Shown piece by piece: positions 24,301 through 35,445 of a DNA stretch of 64,000 nucleotides (the first letter of the stretch is position 1; every line of letters starts with the position of its first letter). The translations under genes and the position numbers were made by a program. Origin of the DNA: Onthophagus taurus (Eukaryota > Arthropoda > Insecta > Coleoptera > Scarabaeidae); NCBI RefSeq assembly GCF_036711975.1, contig NC_091971.1:7013501-7077500 (forward strand). The letters run 5' to 3'. The notes beneath the pieces were generated by a model. That model did not search any database and was not told the DNA's origin. It worked only from the letters and a program-made list of their open reading frames with translations.

Positions 24301-27300
24301 GTAAAGGTTGCGAACCTTATTCGGTAATTGGGTCAGTTTTGCATCGGACAATTTACTTGAAAGGTCTGCTGGAAATGGAGCGCGTCATGGAACGCCCCAA
24401 TTTCGTATGCACCGATATAAACAAACGGTCAGTTATGAAACTATCGCATAAATTCGAAATTGACCGTTGAAATTGATTAATACATTTAGATCAAGGTATT
24501 AAATCTTGAACTATTTTTGTACTGAGAATTATAAGAAATATTTCGTCATTATTTGATAATCATCTACAGTAGTCAATCAAAAGAGGAACCGTGTAACTAT
24601 TTCACCTGCCATATCCATATTTGTATTTCAAGATGATTAACCATGTCCATATTTAAACTTTACAACGAATTTACATAGAATCGAATGATGCCTTCGTAAC
24701 GTTGTTCATTGTAGCTTTGTCGGCAGCAAAATCCTCAAAGGGCCAGTAATTTGGTGTAAACGCAACGCTATAAATGGTCAGGAAGAAGAACTATGTTCAC
24801 TCTTCCATTTGTATTATGTCACACGACTTAATTGAGATTTACTGAAGCACTCGGCGAGAGGAACATTCGGTTAAATTTCACTGTATCCCAAATTCGTGCC
24901 TCCATTACATTTTTTCTTCTTTCATTTTGGTTTTATGTAGTACCGTTAATAAAGCCGCTCTCGTGTACCGGGCCCATTTTAATTTAATTTTGTAAGGCCA
25001 TTTTTTACGCCCAGTAGAGTTCATGCTTCTTCCAGGAAAGGCTAATTGAAAAAAATTATTGTGTTCATGTTAACTTAAAATATTCTTTTTGGGCAAAATG
25101 AGTTTTATTTCATTTTAGATACTCAATGAATCGTTGAAATAGCTTCGCTTTTTACATCCCAAAATGATTAACAAATATGAAAAAAAAATAATAAATATTT
25201 CTTTTAAACCGGAAAGATTAAAAAAATCAAACCAGACATAATAATGTAAACGAAAGTATCGAATCGGCGCAGAATTTCGTAAACGAAACCATATGCCCCA
25301 ACAAGACTCTTGCGTAACATCCCAAGATTTCGTACTTTTCATGATGCAACTGGACCACCAGACCAGAATAAAAATATACAAACGAGTTGGCCTTCCACTG
25401 CGGAGACGATAAAAAATGGAACGATCCCATTTACAAGGGAACCGTGTATAATAAATTTATACTCTCCCCCATTGATAGGATAGCAGAGTCCATATTTCGA
25501 GTTATGCCGAGAGTATGGTGATGTGATAAGTAGCCGCTTAAGCGCTTAAAATGACTTGACTTCGTATCTGGGACGAGCAAGATCTTGAATCACGGTCTGG
25601 AAGCTACGTTTCTTCTTTTTATAGAAAGCTGTTCGAGCAGTTGGTGTATTCATGTAATTTTTTTTGCCAATATCTCTTAAGAAGCATAAATCCATTAAAA
25701 GCTTTTTTAAGAAATAAAAATAAACAATGGATTATGTTGACTTAGTGAAAAGCAGAGAGAATTAAGATTATCGAAAAGTTGATTAAATATTGAAAGTGTT
25801 TTTAGTAAAATCCATTAAGCTTAAGTTATGATATAAAGATACAGGATATTGGTTTTACAGATGTTTGTCTTGTAAGATTTTTTTGCTTCTTTAAAGTTCA
25901 TTACCATCTTAAGCTCAAATATTTGCGAAACGACTAAAACTAGAACTAGCCGTAAGACTGCAAAACCCAAATGTTTTTAACATTCTTTTTAACTTTCTAG
26001 TTCTAGGTCTAGTGTTAGTTCTAGTTTTACACTAGAGCTGTTACTAGAACTAACACCTCACTAGAACTAACACCCAGAATCATTCGGGTTTAGCCGTCTT
26101 GAGAGGACGTACGGCTAAACCCGAATGATTCTGGGTGTTAGTTCTAGTTTTACAGTAGAGCTGTTACTAGAACTAATAGTATACCTAGAACTAGAATCAT
26201 TCGGGTTTAGCCGTCTTGAAAGACGTGCGGCTAAACCCGAAACTTACTAGGTCTAGTGTTAGTTCTAGTTTTAGTTCAATACAAATTTACAATAACATGG
26301 TGTTGATTAACAACAAGAACTAACACTAACACTGTCACTAGAACTAGATTAGACCAAGAACTAGAAACATTCGGGTTTAACCGTCTTAAGCGACACACGG
26401 CTAACCCCAAATGTTTCTAGTTCTATATCTAGTGTTAAGTTACATGGATTTAATAGAAAAAAGTAAATAATAAAATTTGTTAATTATTATTTACATCCAT
26501 TTGTTTTTGACTTAAAAAAATGACACATTTTGTCAAATCATATAATAATTGGGAATACCCAAAAAATACATTTCCCAGTAAGATAGTAATTCGAAGATTA
26601 CCACCAAATTTTACACTCGATTCTTTTATTAAATATGTATCGCCGTTACCTAAACATAATTATCTGCGGTTTGTTGAAAGTAATGGAAATGGAGTAAATT
26701 CTTTTTCGAGAGTTTATATAAATTTTACGAATTGGAACGAATTACTTTTGTTTAAACAAAAATATGATAATTATATATTTCTGGATGATGGTGGGATAGA
26801 ACATCCGGCTGTGGTGGAATTTGCTCCATTCCAAGGAATTCCGAAAAATTCGAGAAAGAAAGATAATAAAAGCGGTACCATACAGTTTGATGAATATTAT
26901 AAAGACTTCCTAAGAAAGAGGAACATAAAAACGTCAAGCACGGAGAAATTTGAATTCGAGATTCAAAAACGTGAAAACACCGCTGCGATAACGCCACTTT
27001 TAAAATTTATAAACGAAAAAAAGGGGGAAAAGAAACAACATTGCGATGATAAAAATTACATTCGAACTAAAACCGTAGATAATTGTATGGTGTTTGTAAA
27101 TAGCAGGGTGAGACGAAACCAAAAATTTAAGTACAGGAGACCGAAGTATCTCGGCTCTTTGTATACAAACTCCTAAATTGGAACCAGATGTTCTTTTTTA
27201 TAAAGTTTTCGGATGTTATTTTTTTAGCAACGTATAAATTTCAAAGGAAACTACCGAAAATCCAGATGCACAAATAAACTTTTAGATACATAAAATTTCC

Positions 27301-30300
27301 GATATCATTAGTGGGAAATATTCGTGACGATCTTAACAGAAACGTCACGTTTAGCCCCACAAAATCCCGTTGTTGCCCTTAGGGTATAATAGCGATGTAA
27401 TGGATGATCTACACGCAATCGAAGAGAAGATTTATCCCCTATTAAATTCGTGATATGTGGGTGTCATTATGCAACTACAAATAACAAGTAAAGTAGTACG
27501 AAACTATAAAGATCAATGAAATTTTATATTATATTTTATTAATTTTTAATAAAAATGTTTTGTATCACATGTTTAGCGTCTCTCAAGACATTTGAAACAG
27601 CTACCCAATAAAAAACTAAAAGGTTAATTTTAATTCTTCCTTTCAGTCTTGCAAAGGATGTGCTTACGCACACAAATGCAATTGTACTGGCATTCAAGGC
27701 AAAAAAGGTGATGATGGTATACCAGGAAATATCGGTATTCCTGGTGAATATGGTGATATAGGAGAAGACGGCCCTCCAGGTCCAAAGGGAGAAAAAGGAG
27801 CCGAAGGAGAACGGGGTAACGTCGGTGACAAAGGATTTAGAGTCAGTATTTAATTACAAATTAATTCTCTTTTAACGTGATTACACTTTCAAGGGCGGTG
27901 ATGGCGAGAAAGGAATGCCCGGTATGCCAGGTTTATCTGTAAGTATTTTATATTCTTATTTAACTCAATTTGTTTACATAAATTTTTTTAGGGTGTCACT
28001 GGTGCAAGAGGTTACAGAGGCCCAGTGGGTTTGGATGGTTGCAACGGTACAGATGGTAATCCGGGTGTTAAAGGTATACCTGGTGATCACGGTGCTAGAG
28101 GTGATGCTGGAGGTGAAGGTGCCACGGGTGCGAGAGGTGATCCAGGAGAAGGTGGTGGTAATTCGATCGGTATCAAAGGTGTCGCCGGTATAAGTGGAAT
28201 TGATGGAATTTCTGGAAACCCAGGACCACCAGGACAAGCGGGATCTTTTGGCCCTCAAGGACCACCCGGACAACAAGTACACAAAAAGAAATTCTGTTAA
28301 AACATGATTCTAATTAAATTCGTTTTAGGGTGAACCCGGTTATGATGGACATCGAGGTCCAACTGGAGACCCAGGATTACCAAGTACTGGTCACAGAGGT
28401 GCTAAAGGACAACCTGGAGATGTAGGCGAAACTGGACCACCTGGACGAGTGCCCTGGAACTTTACCGAAAATCAAACGAACATCGAAAGCGAAAGAGGAG
28501 AGACGGGCGAACCTGGAAGTCTTGGATTCGAAGGTGAAATAGGAAGAAAAGGTGAAATGGGAGATCGTGGACCGATAGGGTTGAGGGGATTCGAAGGTGA
28601 TAGAGGTTATAAAGGTGACCCTGGAGCGGACGGATCGCGAGGTAAACAAGGAAGACTTGGACCTGAAGGTCCTCCTGGTGAAAAAGGAGATAAAGGAGCC
28701 CCAGGTTATGCTGGGGAATATGGTGAAGATGGTTTTACTGGTCTTCCTGGTGAAGCAGGACGAAAAGGATCACCTGGCGCTCAAGGTCCGCCCGGCATAA
28801 AGGGAGTATGGGATCCTACACAGAATTTAGGAACTAAAGGTAGTAGAGGACGACAAGGACCTGATGGTTTTAGGGGTCTTAAGGGTTAGTAGATCAACTT
28901 AATAAATTAACGTAATATTAATAATTTTATTTTTCTATTTTTTAGGTTCAGCTGGTTTACCTGGTAAAAGAGGAATGCCTGGTCCTGTTGGATCCCCAGG
29001 TCAACCAGGTCTTCCCGGGCTTCCTGGATTACAAGGTAAAAAAGGTCTCCAAATAAAAGGAGAACGTGGTGATGACGGTTTCCCTGGTCATGATGGAAGA
29101 CGAGGTGAACACGGTCTGCCGGGATTATGGGGCAACAAGGGAAAACCTGGTGAACCCGGCTACGATGTAACTGGCCCTAGAGGAGATAGTGGTATCCCTG
29201 GATTAAATGGATTTGCTGGTCCACCTGGAGACATGGGAGATGAGGGTGAGAGAGGGCCAAAAGGTTATCCTGGTACCGGAGTTCCTAAAGTGGGACCAAT
29301 GGGAGATCAAGGACGTCCAGGATATCCCGGGGACGCAGGTGATCCAGGACGACCAGGTTATGATGGATTAAAAGGTTTAAAAGGACGACGCGGTGATGAT
29401 TGTGGATACTGTATGCCGGGATTAGATGGCTTAAAAGGAGAAAGGGGTGATGATGGATGGGATGGCGAAATGGGGGGAATAGGTTTCCCTGGACTTACTG
29501 GAGCTAGAGGAGCAAAAGGAAACAAAGGGCGACCCGGTGTTGCGGGACCTAAAGGACAACCAGGCACGCCTGGCGGTCCTGGTATACAAGGAGCTCAAGG
29601 GCCTAAGGGTGTAACCGGAAAAATAATTATTCCTCAGAGTCAGGTGGAGGTCGGAGATAAAGGTTACAAAGGATTTGCAGGAAGAGTTGGCCCGGAAGGT
29701 GATCGTGGATTCCCTGGAGCAATAGGTTTCACAGGTTTAAAAGGTTTTAAAGGAGAAGTTGGTGTATACGGTGAAATCGGATATCCTGGAAAAGATGGTA
29801 TAGATGGACTACCCGGTAGGATTGGTCAAAAAGGAGAACCAACACTAATAGCTAAAGAATATGTTCGTGGAGATAGAGGCTTTCCTGGAGAAGAGTATGT
29901 TTTTTAATATTGTATAGTTTGTTCCTTATTCTTAGTTACAAATTATTTTTGTAGTGCTCAAAAAGGAGAACGTGGTGATGCTGGACCAAAAGGTGAACCT
30001 GGATACATATCAACCTTAATTTCAGCTTTAAGAGGTAGTAAGGGGTATAAAGGACCACCTGGAGATGAAGGTTATTATTACATTTTTAAGCAGATTTTTA
30101 AATGTTATTTAATAAAATAAATATTATTTTCAGGCTTACCTGGTTTAAGAGGTATTAAAGGTATTAAAGGAGATATGGGATACACTGGTCTTCCAGGTGC
30201 ACCTGGCAAAACCGGAGAAGTTATTCAAGGTCCCGAAGGTATTAAAGGTTTCCCAGGCTTAACTGGAGATCAAGGGTTACCTGGCCGCCCTGGAGAACCA

Positions 30301-33300
30301 GGTACTCCAGGACCAAAAGGCGAGTCTGGTAGATTTGGAGAGAAAGGTAACAGAGGAGATCATGGACTCAACATACTTAACGGGAAGATTGGAATCATGG
30401 GACCTGAAGGTGCCAAAGGCTTACCAGGTGATTTTGGATTGGATGGCTTTAAAGGACGATCCGGTATAGATGGTGTCAAAGGTTACAAGGGTGCTAAAGG
30501 TGCACCAGGTCAAATTGGACTACCCGGGCAACGTGGTAGGAAAGGTCACAGGGGAATAATGATTCCCGGATCGCAAGGGCCACAAGGCAGGCCAGGATAT
30601 AGGGGTTATCCCGGAATGTATGGAGAACTTGGTGAACGTGGTGACGAAGGTGCCGTTGGTCCCGATGGTGTAAACGGTCTTAAGGGAGAACCAGGACCTT
30701 TCGGCGATAGAGGTCCAAGTGGAGATATAGGATTACCTGGATTTAATGGAAGACCTGGACCAGCTGGTATTGATGGTTGGGACGGCCCCTTAGGTGAAAA
30801 AGGAGACATGGGATATCCAGGTTACCCGGGAGAACCAGGCCCTGCGGGACTTACCGGATTGAATGGACCAAAAGGAATTATGGGAGACATAGGATTTCCA
30901 GGCAACGATGGGTTACCTGGTTTACCGGGCATTCCTGGCCTACGTGGAGATGAAGGCTGGCCTGGAAGACGGGGACCAAAAGGAGAACCTTCATTTAGTG
31001 GACCCAAAGGAGAACAAGGTGATCATGGACCCACTGGTGCACCTGGAGCTGATGGTTATGATGGATGGGATGGTGCTAAAGGAGAACCGGGAATTCCCGG
31101 TGATAGTATCTTTGGTGAACGTGGTTTAGCCGGTGAAGAAGGAAACGATGGAACAATGGGGAAACTGGGTTTTCCTGGAATGGTAGGAGATCGTGGTGAT
31201 ATTGGTTTTCCCGGACCAATTGGACAACGTGGTGAACCAGGTTTTGATGGAGCTGTAGGAATCTTAGGAAAAAATGGCATTCCTGGTCAAAAAGGAGAGC
31301 AAGGAGATTATGGATTTGCAGGAATAAAGGGTATTAAAGGTGAAAGAGGAATGGATGGTGATCCGGGATCTATGGGACTTCCCGGATTAATGGGTGACAA
31401 AGGTTACTCTGGTTTTTCTGGCCGACCTGGTGAGAAGGGTGCAAAAGGCAACGTTGGATATCCAGGATTTTCCAGCCACGGAACCGGGGAAAGAGGTGAT
31501 TTCGGCGAACATGGAATGTTCGGATTGGGAGGGGTAAAAGGTGACGTGGGCGATGAAGGCTATCCAGGTTTACCAGGACTTAAAGGAATTAGAGGAGATA
31601 AAGGTTTTGAGGGATTACCGGGACCGGCAGGACTCCAGGGAGCGAAAGGAATGATAGGAGATATTGGTTTTACTGGTGCACCAGGTTTCCCAGGACAACA
31701 TCCAGAACGAGGTGATATGGGAAAGGAAGGTTTACCGGGAAGAGAGGGCTTTCCGGGAGTAAATGGGCAGAAAGGAGCTCCTGGTGAATACGGCGAAGAA
31801 GGTTTAAAAGGCGAACGGGGTCCAACTGGCGAAATTCGAATTGGAATGAGAGGTGAACCTGGTGATACTGGACTACCAGGTACTCCTGGATTTCCTGGAA
31901 GAGCGGGAGAACTCGGGGCTATTGGAATTCAAGGAGCACCAGGACGGAAAGGTTTAATGGGAGATCCTGGATATGGAGGAAACAGTTCTAAAGGTGCAAA
32001 GGGTGATGTCGGTTTCCCTGGTAAGTAAAAATCTATATGGATAAACAGTATTGTTTAAACATTTAATTTTTAATTTAGGTTTAATTGGTGCCGCTGGCGA
32101 TAAAGGTTTTATTGGTGACATTGGCCTTTCTGGTAGCATTGGAATAATTGGACAGAAAGGTTTTCAAGGCGAACCAGGAGATCAAGGTATTCCAGGTTTT
32201 CAAGGAAGAACAGGATATATCGGCGATAAGGGAATGATGGGAGAATACGGAAGAGATGGTAATCCTGGATTACCAGGACTGAGTGGTGACGCTGGATATG
32301 CTGGATTACCCGGATTATATGGATCCAAAGGAAAACGTGGTCCTCCCGGCTTCAAAGGCATTCGAGGTGATGGTGGATTACCAGGCCGAAACGGAATAGC
32401 AGGTCTTGAAGGTCCACGCGGCATGCGCGGTGACGACGGTTTCCCAGGACAAGAAGGTCGTGTCGGGTTACCTGGAGCAACTGGTTTACCAGGAACTCCA
32501 GCACCTTCTCCCCCAGGACCAAAAAGTCGAGGTTTTTATTTTGCTAGACATTCTCAATCAGAAAGAATACCGGTTTGTCCAAGAGATACTGTGAAGTTAT
32601 GGGACGGATACTCATTATTGTACATACTTGCTAACGGTAAAAGCCACGGACAAGATTTGGGGTCACCCGGAAGTTGTTTGAGGCGATTTAACACTATGCC
32701 TTATTTATTCTGTAACTTGCAAAACGTTTGCGATTATGCACAAGCAAACGATTACAGTTATTGGTTATCTACAACTGAGCCAATGCCGGCAATGATGACA
32801 CCTATACCAGCTGTTGAAATGAATAGATACATATCAAGGTTGGTGAATTTTTAATAATTATTCCAAATTGTTTTTAATATATTTGATTTTTTGTAGATGT
32901 TCAGTTTGCGAAGCTCCAACTAAAGTTTTAGCACTCCACAGTCAAAGTTTAAATGTCCCTACTTGTCCTAATGGATGGGATGAAATCTGGCGAGGGTGGA
33001 GTTTCTTCATGGTACTCAAATTAACTCGTTACATAAACTTATCAATTAATTTAATAATTTTTGTAGCATGTAGATGCTGGTGCTGAAGGATCAGGACAAT
33101 CATTAATGTCGCCTGGTTCGTGTTTAGAAGAGTTTAGGCCAAAACCATTTATAGAATGTCAAGGTCACGGGCGTTGCAACTACTACACGACAGTTGTCTC
33201 TTATTGGTTGAGCATTATCGACGATTATGACATGTTCAAAAAACCAAAACCACAAACTATTAAAGAAGGAATGGATTTAACATCGCATATTAGTAGATGT

Positions 33301-33504
33301 GCGGTGTGCATAAGAAGAGTTCCGCCACCGGTACCAACCCGACATGAAGACGATGGTGTTCCCAGCACGTACAGAAAACCACAACACAGAGCTGGACAAC
33401 CAAACGTATTCCAACCAAACAGAAATTTGCCGCACCGAAGACGACAAAGACCAAGAATGAGACACAGCGGTAGACCATACAATCGTGATGATCGAGTGCC
33501 ATAA
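6400..33504 (+). CDS. Col4a1: Collagen alpha-1(IV) chain, complete
   Basis: Basement-membrane collagen chain. Exons: 6400-6486, 27647-27841, 27894-27938, 27992-28276, 28329-28884, 28946-29894, 29955-30070, 30134-32020, 32079-32838, 32897-33011, 33067-33504. This gives 5433 nt, 1810 residues, in frame at every join. Exon 1 is a signal peptide ending in AAEA. Exon 2 starts the 7S domain with SCKGC and KCNCTG, the four-cysteine alpha-1 pattern, and CNGTD follows in exon 4. A long interrupted Gly-X-Y helix with many RGD tripeptides runs to about residue 1520. The NC1 domain (about 1521-1749) has both C4 repeats ([30 protein letters not shown]). The Met of the PMPAMMTP stretch and the Lys of PQTIKEG match the positions that form the sulfilimine crosslink. 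A 61-residue Arg/His-rich tail follows NC1, which is unusual. Calling it alpha-1 rather than viking rests on 7S and NC1 wording. Intron 1 is 21,160 bp. Confidence 0.95.
7120..8370. repeat. Cryptically simple CATC/ATCTTC-rich region
   Basis: Words such as CAACATC, AATATC(G/C)TC and CCCTGATAT recur throughout without a fixed period, giving a pyrimidine-skewed plus strand. It looks like a decayed simple-sequence array in the collagen alpha-1 first intron. Confidence 0.5.
8211..8243. repeat. Perfect 12-bp inverted repeat with 9-nt loop
   Basis: CAAGGGACGATG at 8211-8222 and its exact reverse complement at 8232-8243, with a 9-nt loop TTTTATCCA. On the collagen transcript it would form a stable stem-loop. 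Confidence 0.85.
10682..10898. repeat. CTAG-rich foldback element (locus 2)
   Basis: Same family. The central hairpin is GTTTAGCCGCACATCTCTC then AAGACGGCTAAACCCGA near 10764-10802, flanked by CTAGAACTAACACTAG-type arms. The left end GAACTAAAACTAG matches the terminal repeat of other copies. Confidence 0.85.
17205..17300. mobile_element. Partial copy of a short dispersed element
   Basis: From about 17217 (CAATGTTAAACATCGCATAT) to 17300 the sequence matches 19175-19256 closely, including AGTAGCGC(C/T)TCGGCCGCAAAC and TAACAATAAAGAA. Only the 3' part of the element is similar. Confidence 0.6.
19029..19260. mobile_element. Non-autonomous DNA transposon-like element
   Basis: The left end, ATACAGTGTACGCCAAAAAG, is the type of terminus seen in mariner/Tc1-like elements and recurs at 23381. 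The right part matches 17217-17300. There is no transposase frame. The right boundary is uncertain. Confidence 0.5.
20579..20725. repeat. CTAG-rich foldback element (locus 3), single unit with terminal inverted repeats
   Basis: The simplest copy, 147 bp. The left end TTGAACTAAAACTA is mirrored by the right end TAGTTTTAGTTCAA. The core is TTCGGGTTTATCTGTCTTAA then GAGACTTGCGGCTAATCCTG. This copy best defines the element as MITE-like. I see no clear target-site duplication. Confidence 0.85.
23381..23460. mobile_element. Mariner-type terminus, second copy
   Basis: ATACAGTGTCTGCCAAAAAG followed by TTAACAATG and CCTGAAATATTG parallels 19029 onwards (TCAACAATAC, TCTGAAATTTTG). The similarity fades after about 80 bp. 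Confidence 0.45.
25932..26440. repeat. CTAG-rich foldback elements, cluster with a perfect 38-bp hairpin (locus 4)
   Basis: Several hairpins in tandem, just upstream of the nested UPF3-like gene. One has arms 26060-26097 and 26111-26148 that are exact reverse complements over 38 bp, with a 13-nt loop (CTTGAGAGGACGT). A second hairpin follows at about 26190-26245 and a third at about 26355-26425, separated by a spacer related to that of locus 1. Confidence 0.9.
26520..27176 (+). CDS. UPF3-like nonsense-mediated decay factor, intronless, nested in Col4a1 intron 1
   Basis: A single 218-residue open frame. Residues 21-29 read KIVIRRLPP, followed by [27 protein letters not shown] and [11 protein letters not shown] (about 96-105). 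This is the order and wording of the Smg4/UPF3 RNP-type domain, which binds UPF2 in nonsense-mediated mRNA decay. A conserved helical part follows to about residue 165 (TPLLKFI). Vertebrate UPF3B is over twice as long, so the middle Arg/Lys/Glu-rich region is largely missing. The basic C-terminus ([11 protein letters not shown], then GSLY) faintly resembles the exon-junction-complex binding motif. There are no introns, and an AATAAA lies 97 nt after the stop. It is either a retrocopy that kept its frame or the species' own short UPF3. It shares its strand with the host collagen gene and sits just after a foldback cluster. Confidence 0.85.
   Translation: MTHFVKSYNNWEYPKNTFPSKIVIRRLPPNFTLDSFIKYVSPLPKHNYLRFVESNGNGVNSFSRVYINFTNWNELLLFKQKYDNYIFLDDGGIEHPAVVEFAPFQGIPKNSRKKDNKSGTIQFDEYYKDFLRKRNIKTSSTEKFEFEIQKRENTAAITPLLKFINEKKGEKKQHCDDKNYIRTKTVDNCMVFVNSRVRRNQKFKYRRPKYLGSLYTNS
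27273..27278 (+). terminator. Polyadenylation signal candidate for the UPF3-like gene
   Basis: AATAAA lies 97 nt after the stop codon of the nested UPF3-like frame and before the next collagen exon. If used constitutively it would truncate the collagen transcript, so it is probably weak or specific to the nested gene. Confidence 0.35.
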
Positions 33505-33792
33505 TAAAATCAAGTTTTTTTTGTAATTTCTTTGTAGCTGTGCTAATAATAATGTATGATTAAATAGGGTGATTCATTATTTTCTTGTCAATATTGTATA
33601 ATAATGTATTTTGTATAAAATAATTAGTTAAGTGCTGACGTAACAACATAAATGATTCCTATATATTAAGTTTAATTTTGATTATTATTAATTACAAATT
33701 GCTGGTGCTGCCCAAATTTATATAAAAACTGTTTGAATTAATAGCTTTGTTATTAAACCCACTGCCATACTTAATAAAACATTTTAATTAAT

Positions 33793-33798
33793 AATAAA
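33793..33798 (+). terminator. Polyadenylation signal candidate for Col4a1
   Basis: AATAAA about 290 nt after the stop. Others lie at 33773-33778 and overlapping the stop at 33503-33508. Which one is used cannot be read from the sequence. Confidence 0.5.
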
Positions 33799-34197
33799 CC
33801 GTTTTATTCTTTAAAAATTGATCAATTGCAGTTTAAAAACCACATTTTTTTTCTTTAAGCTTGTCCACCAATATAAAATATCTGACTGTAAGTGTAGATT
33901 GGAATAGGTTACTTTTGTTTATTTAGGTTAATGGCCCAAGGTAGATGTATTGGGCAAATAATTAATATAAATAATTATAGATCACAGTAGATATCATTTA
34001 TTCATAAAAAATATAACAACTACAAATCTGTCCAAAAACTAAGGAATGAATTTTTTTTATTACAGTACGTATGAAATGAGATGACGTGATAAGACCAAAC
34101 GTTAAACTCTTCATTATTCCAAAATTCTCTTGTATTATTACTTTTATTCAATATATCTCATATTTTGTCTTTTTGACTAACCCTCTACAAATATTTC

Positions 34198-34203
34198 TTT
34201 ATT
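34198..34203 (-). terminator. Polyadenylation signal candidate for SELENOT
   Basis: AATAAA on the minus strand, about 10 nt after the SELENOT stop codon. Such close spacing is possible in compact insect genes, though further signals downstream may be used instead. Confidence 0.45.
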
Positions 34204-34212
34204 TTCACGATT

Positions 34213-35129
34213 TTACTTAGCAAAACCGCTATTTAAATCCGCCGTAAACTGCATTTGACTGTCGATAATTTGAAACAATTCCGCGGGCTGTGGAATTCTT
34301 CCTGTTTCCAATTTCGACCACACCGGAACATCGTTTAACGATATTTCAAAAGCGCCTGATTGAATCAATTGGGACTCAATTATATTTGACAAAAAGAACA
34401 ACATGAGAACTGAGTACATTTTATTTTGAATGCACCATTCCCACCATGAAGGTTGAACCTGATTGATGTAATTAAAAATGTTTACACCACCAAGAATACA
34501 AACGATTACCATTAACTTTAAGACACCCTACAAAAAAATTGCAATGAATAAAGTAAGGTTATTAAAGTTAGGTTATTAAGTTACCAATAATCTTGCTAAA
34601 AACATGTTTAATCCAGGTGGATCATAGTTTCTTCCATCGATTATTATATCCGGGTATTTTTGTTGGATTATTGAGGCATATTCATCAAAAGCTTTGCGAT
34701 ATCCACAAGAATAACTTAAAAAAAAACCAGAAATGTCATCAAATTGCGTAATATGCAACACCTTTAATGATCCTTAACTAATTCAATTAGGCGATTGCAA
34801 GAGAACATAGGAAATACATTTGCAAAGTCATTCTGATTACATTAACATTTTAAACAAACAATTTTGTTGGTTACTAAGCAAAATACTAATTCAAAACACA
34901 TTAATAAATAGAAAAATAATAATAATTAAAGCGGAAAAAGACAATTTAAGGTTGATCTTAACAAAATATCGATAAACTGTTGATAACCTTACCAATATAA
35001 CACCTTCAACGTGGCGACATTCTGTGAAAACTTCGGTACCGGCACTTGATCATTTGATTCGCTATACGCTAACGCTACGCATAATACTAATACTATTGCT
35101 AAACGTATAGCCGCTATTTTGTGGTGCAT
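34213..35129 (-). CDS. SELENOT: Selenoprotein T homologue with cysteine in place of selenocysteine
   Basis: ER-membrane thioredoxin-like oxidoreductase of the SelWTH family. Exons on the minus strand: 34993-35129, 34585-34714, 34213-34527. All are in frame, giving 193 residues, close to the 195 of human SELENOT. Residues 1-22 are a hydrophobic signal/anchor. The redox motif is C46-Y-S-C49 in LKVLYCYSCGYRKAF, where vertebrates have CVSU, so Cys replaces Sec. The family-typical KYPDIIIDG, a hydrophobic membrane segment (LKLMVIVCILGG), ENK-like QNKMYSVLMLFFLSN and GAFEISLNDVPVWSKLE follow. No SECIS element is needed. The gene is convergent with Col4a1 and head to head with the RNF168-like gene. 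The Cys form fits insects that have lost the Sec machinery. Confidence 0.95.
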
Positions 35130-35445
35130 TTTAAAAAAATATAGTGTTGTACTGTCAGTTCTAAATCACACCGAAAAGTGACGTTTATTTGACATGCGCT
35201 TTTCCAATAGCATGAAGTTTGATACGAATTAATTTCAATAAATTTATCAATTTAAAGTAATTTAATTAAATCAATTTTAAGATTTAAATATAAATTAAGT
35301 TATTATGTTTGATTATTAAGTTAAGAAATGAAATTAAAATTGGGTTAAAAGCGCTTTGGTGATTTTCTAAATTTTACTAAAATAAAGATTGGTAACAATG
35401 ATTGTTTCCATCAAACCAGAAGCTAATTTCATGTATGTGTAGAAA
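35130..35445. promoter_or_regulatory. Divergent promoter between SELENOT and the RNF168-like gene
   Basis: A 316-bp gap separates the two start codons. It is AT-rich with no TATA box that I would trust. Both 5'UTRs and start sites should fall here. Compact divergent pairs like this are common for housekeeping genes in insects. Confidence 0.5.

Larger units (their letters stand above)
6487..25931 (+). other. Col4a1 first intron, mostly non-coding
   Basis: This stretch is non-coding intron apart from the repeats and sites listed separately. The open frames in it are short, have no recognisable domain, and overlap on both strands as expected of random AT-rich sequence. GC-richer patches lie at about 11600-12115, 12290-12600, 13200-13670, 15540-16010 and 19440-19800. 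They could be enhancers or alternative promoters, as is common for large first introns of matrix genes. No tRNA, rRNA or full transposase gene was seen. Confidence 0.6.

Noticed and set aside
28377-32424. Long open frames antisense to collagen exons (for example 29358-29567 and 30606-30809, minus)
   Set aside because: These Pro/Ser-rich frames are shadows of the Gly-X-Y codons read backwards; they have no start context or splice logic.
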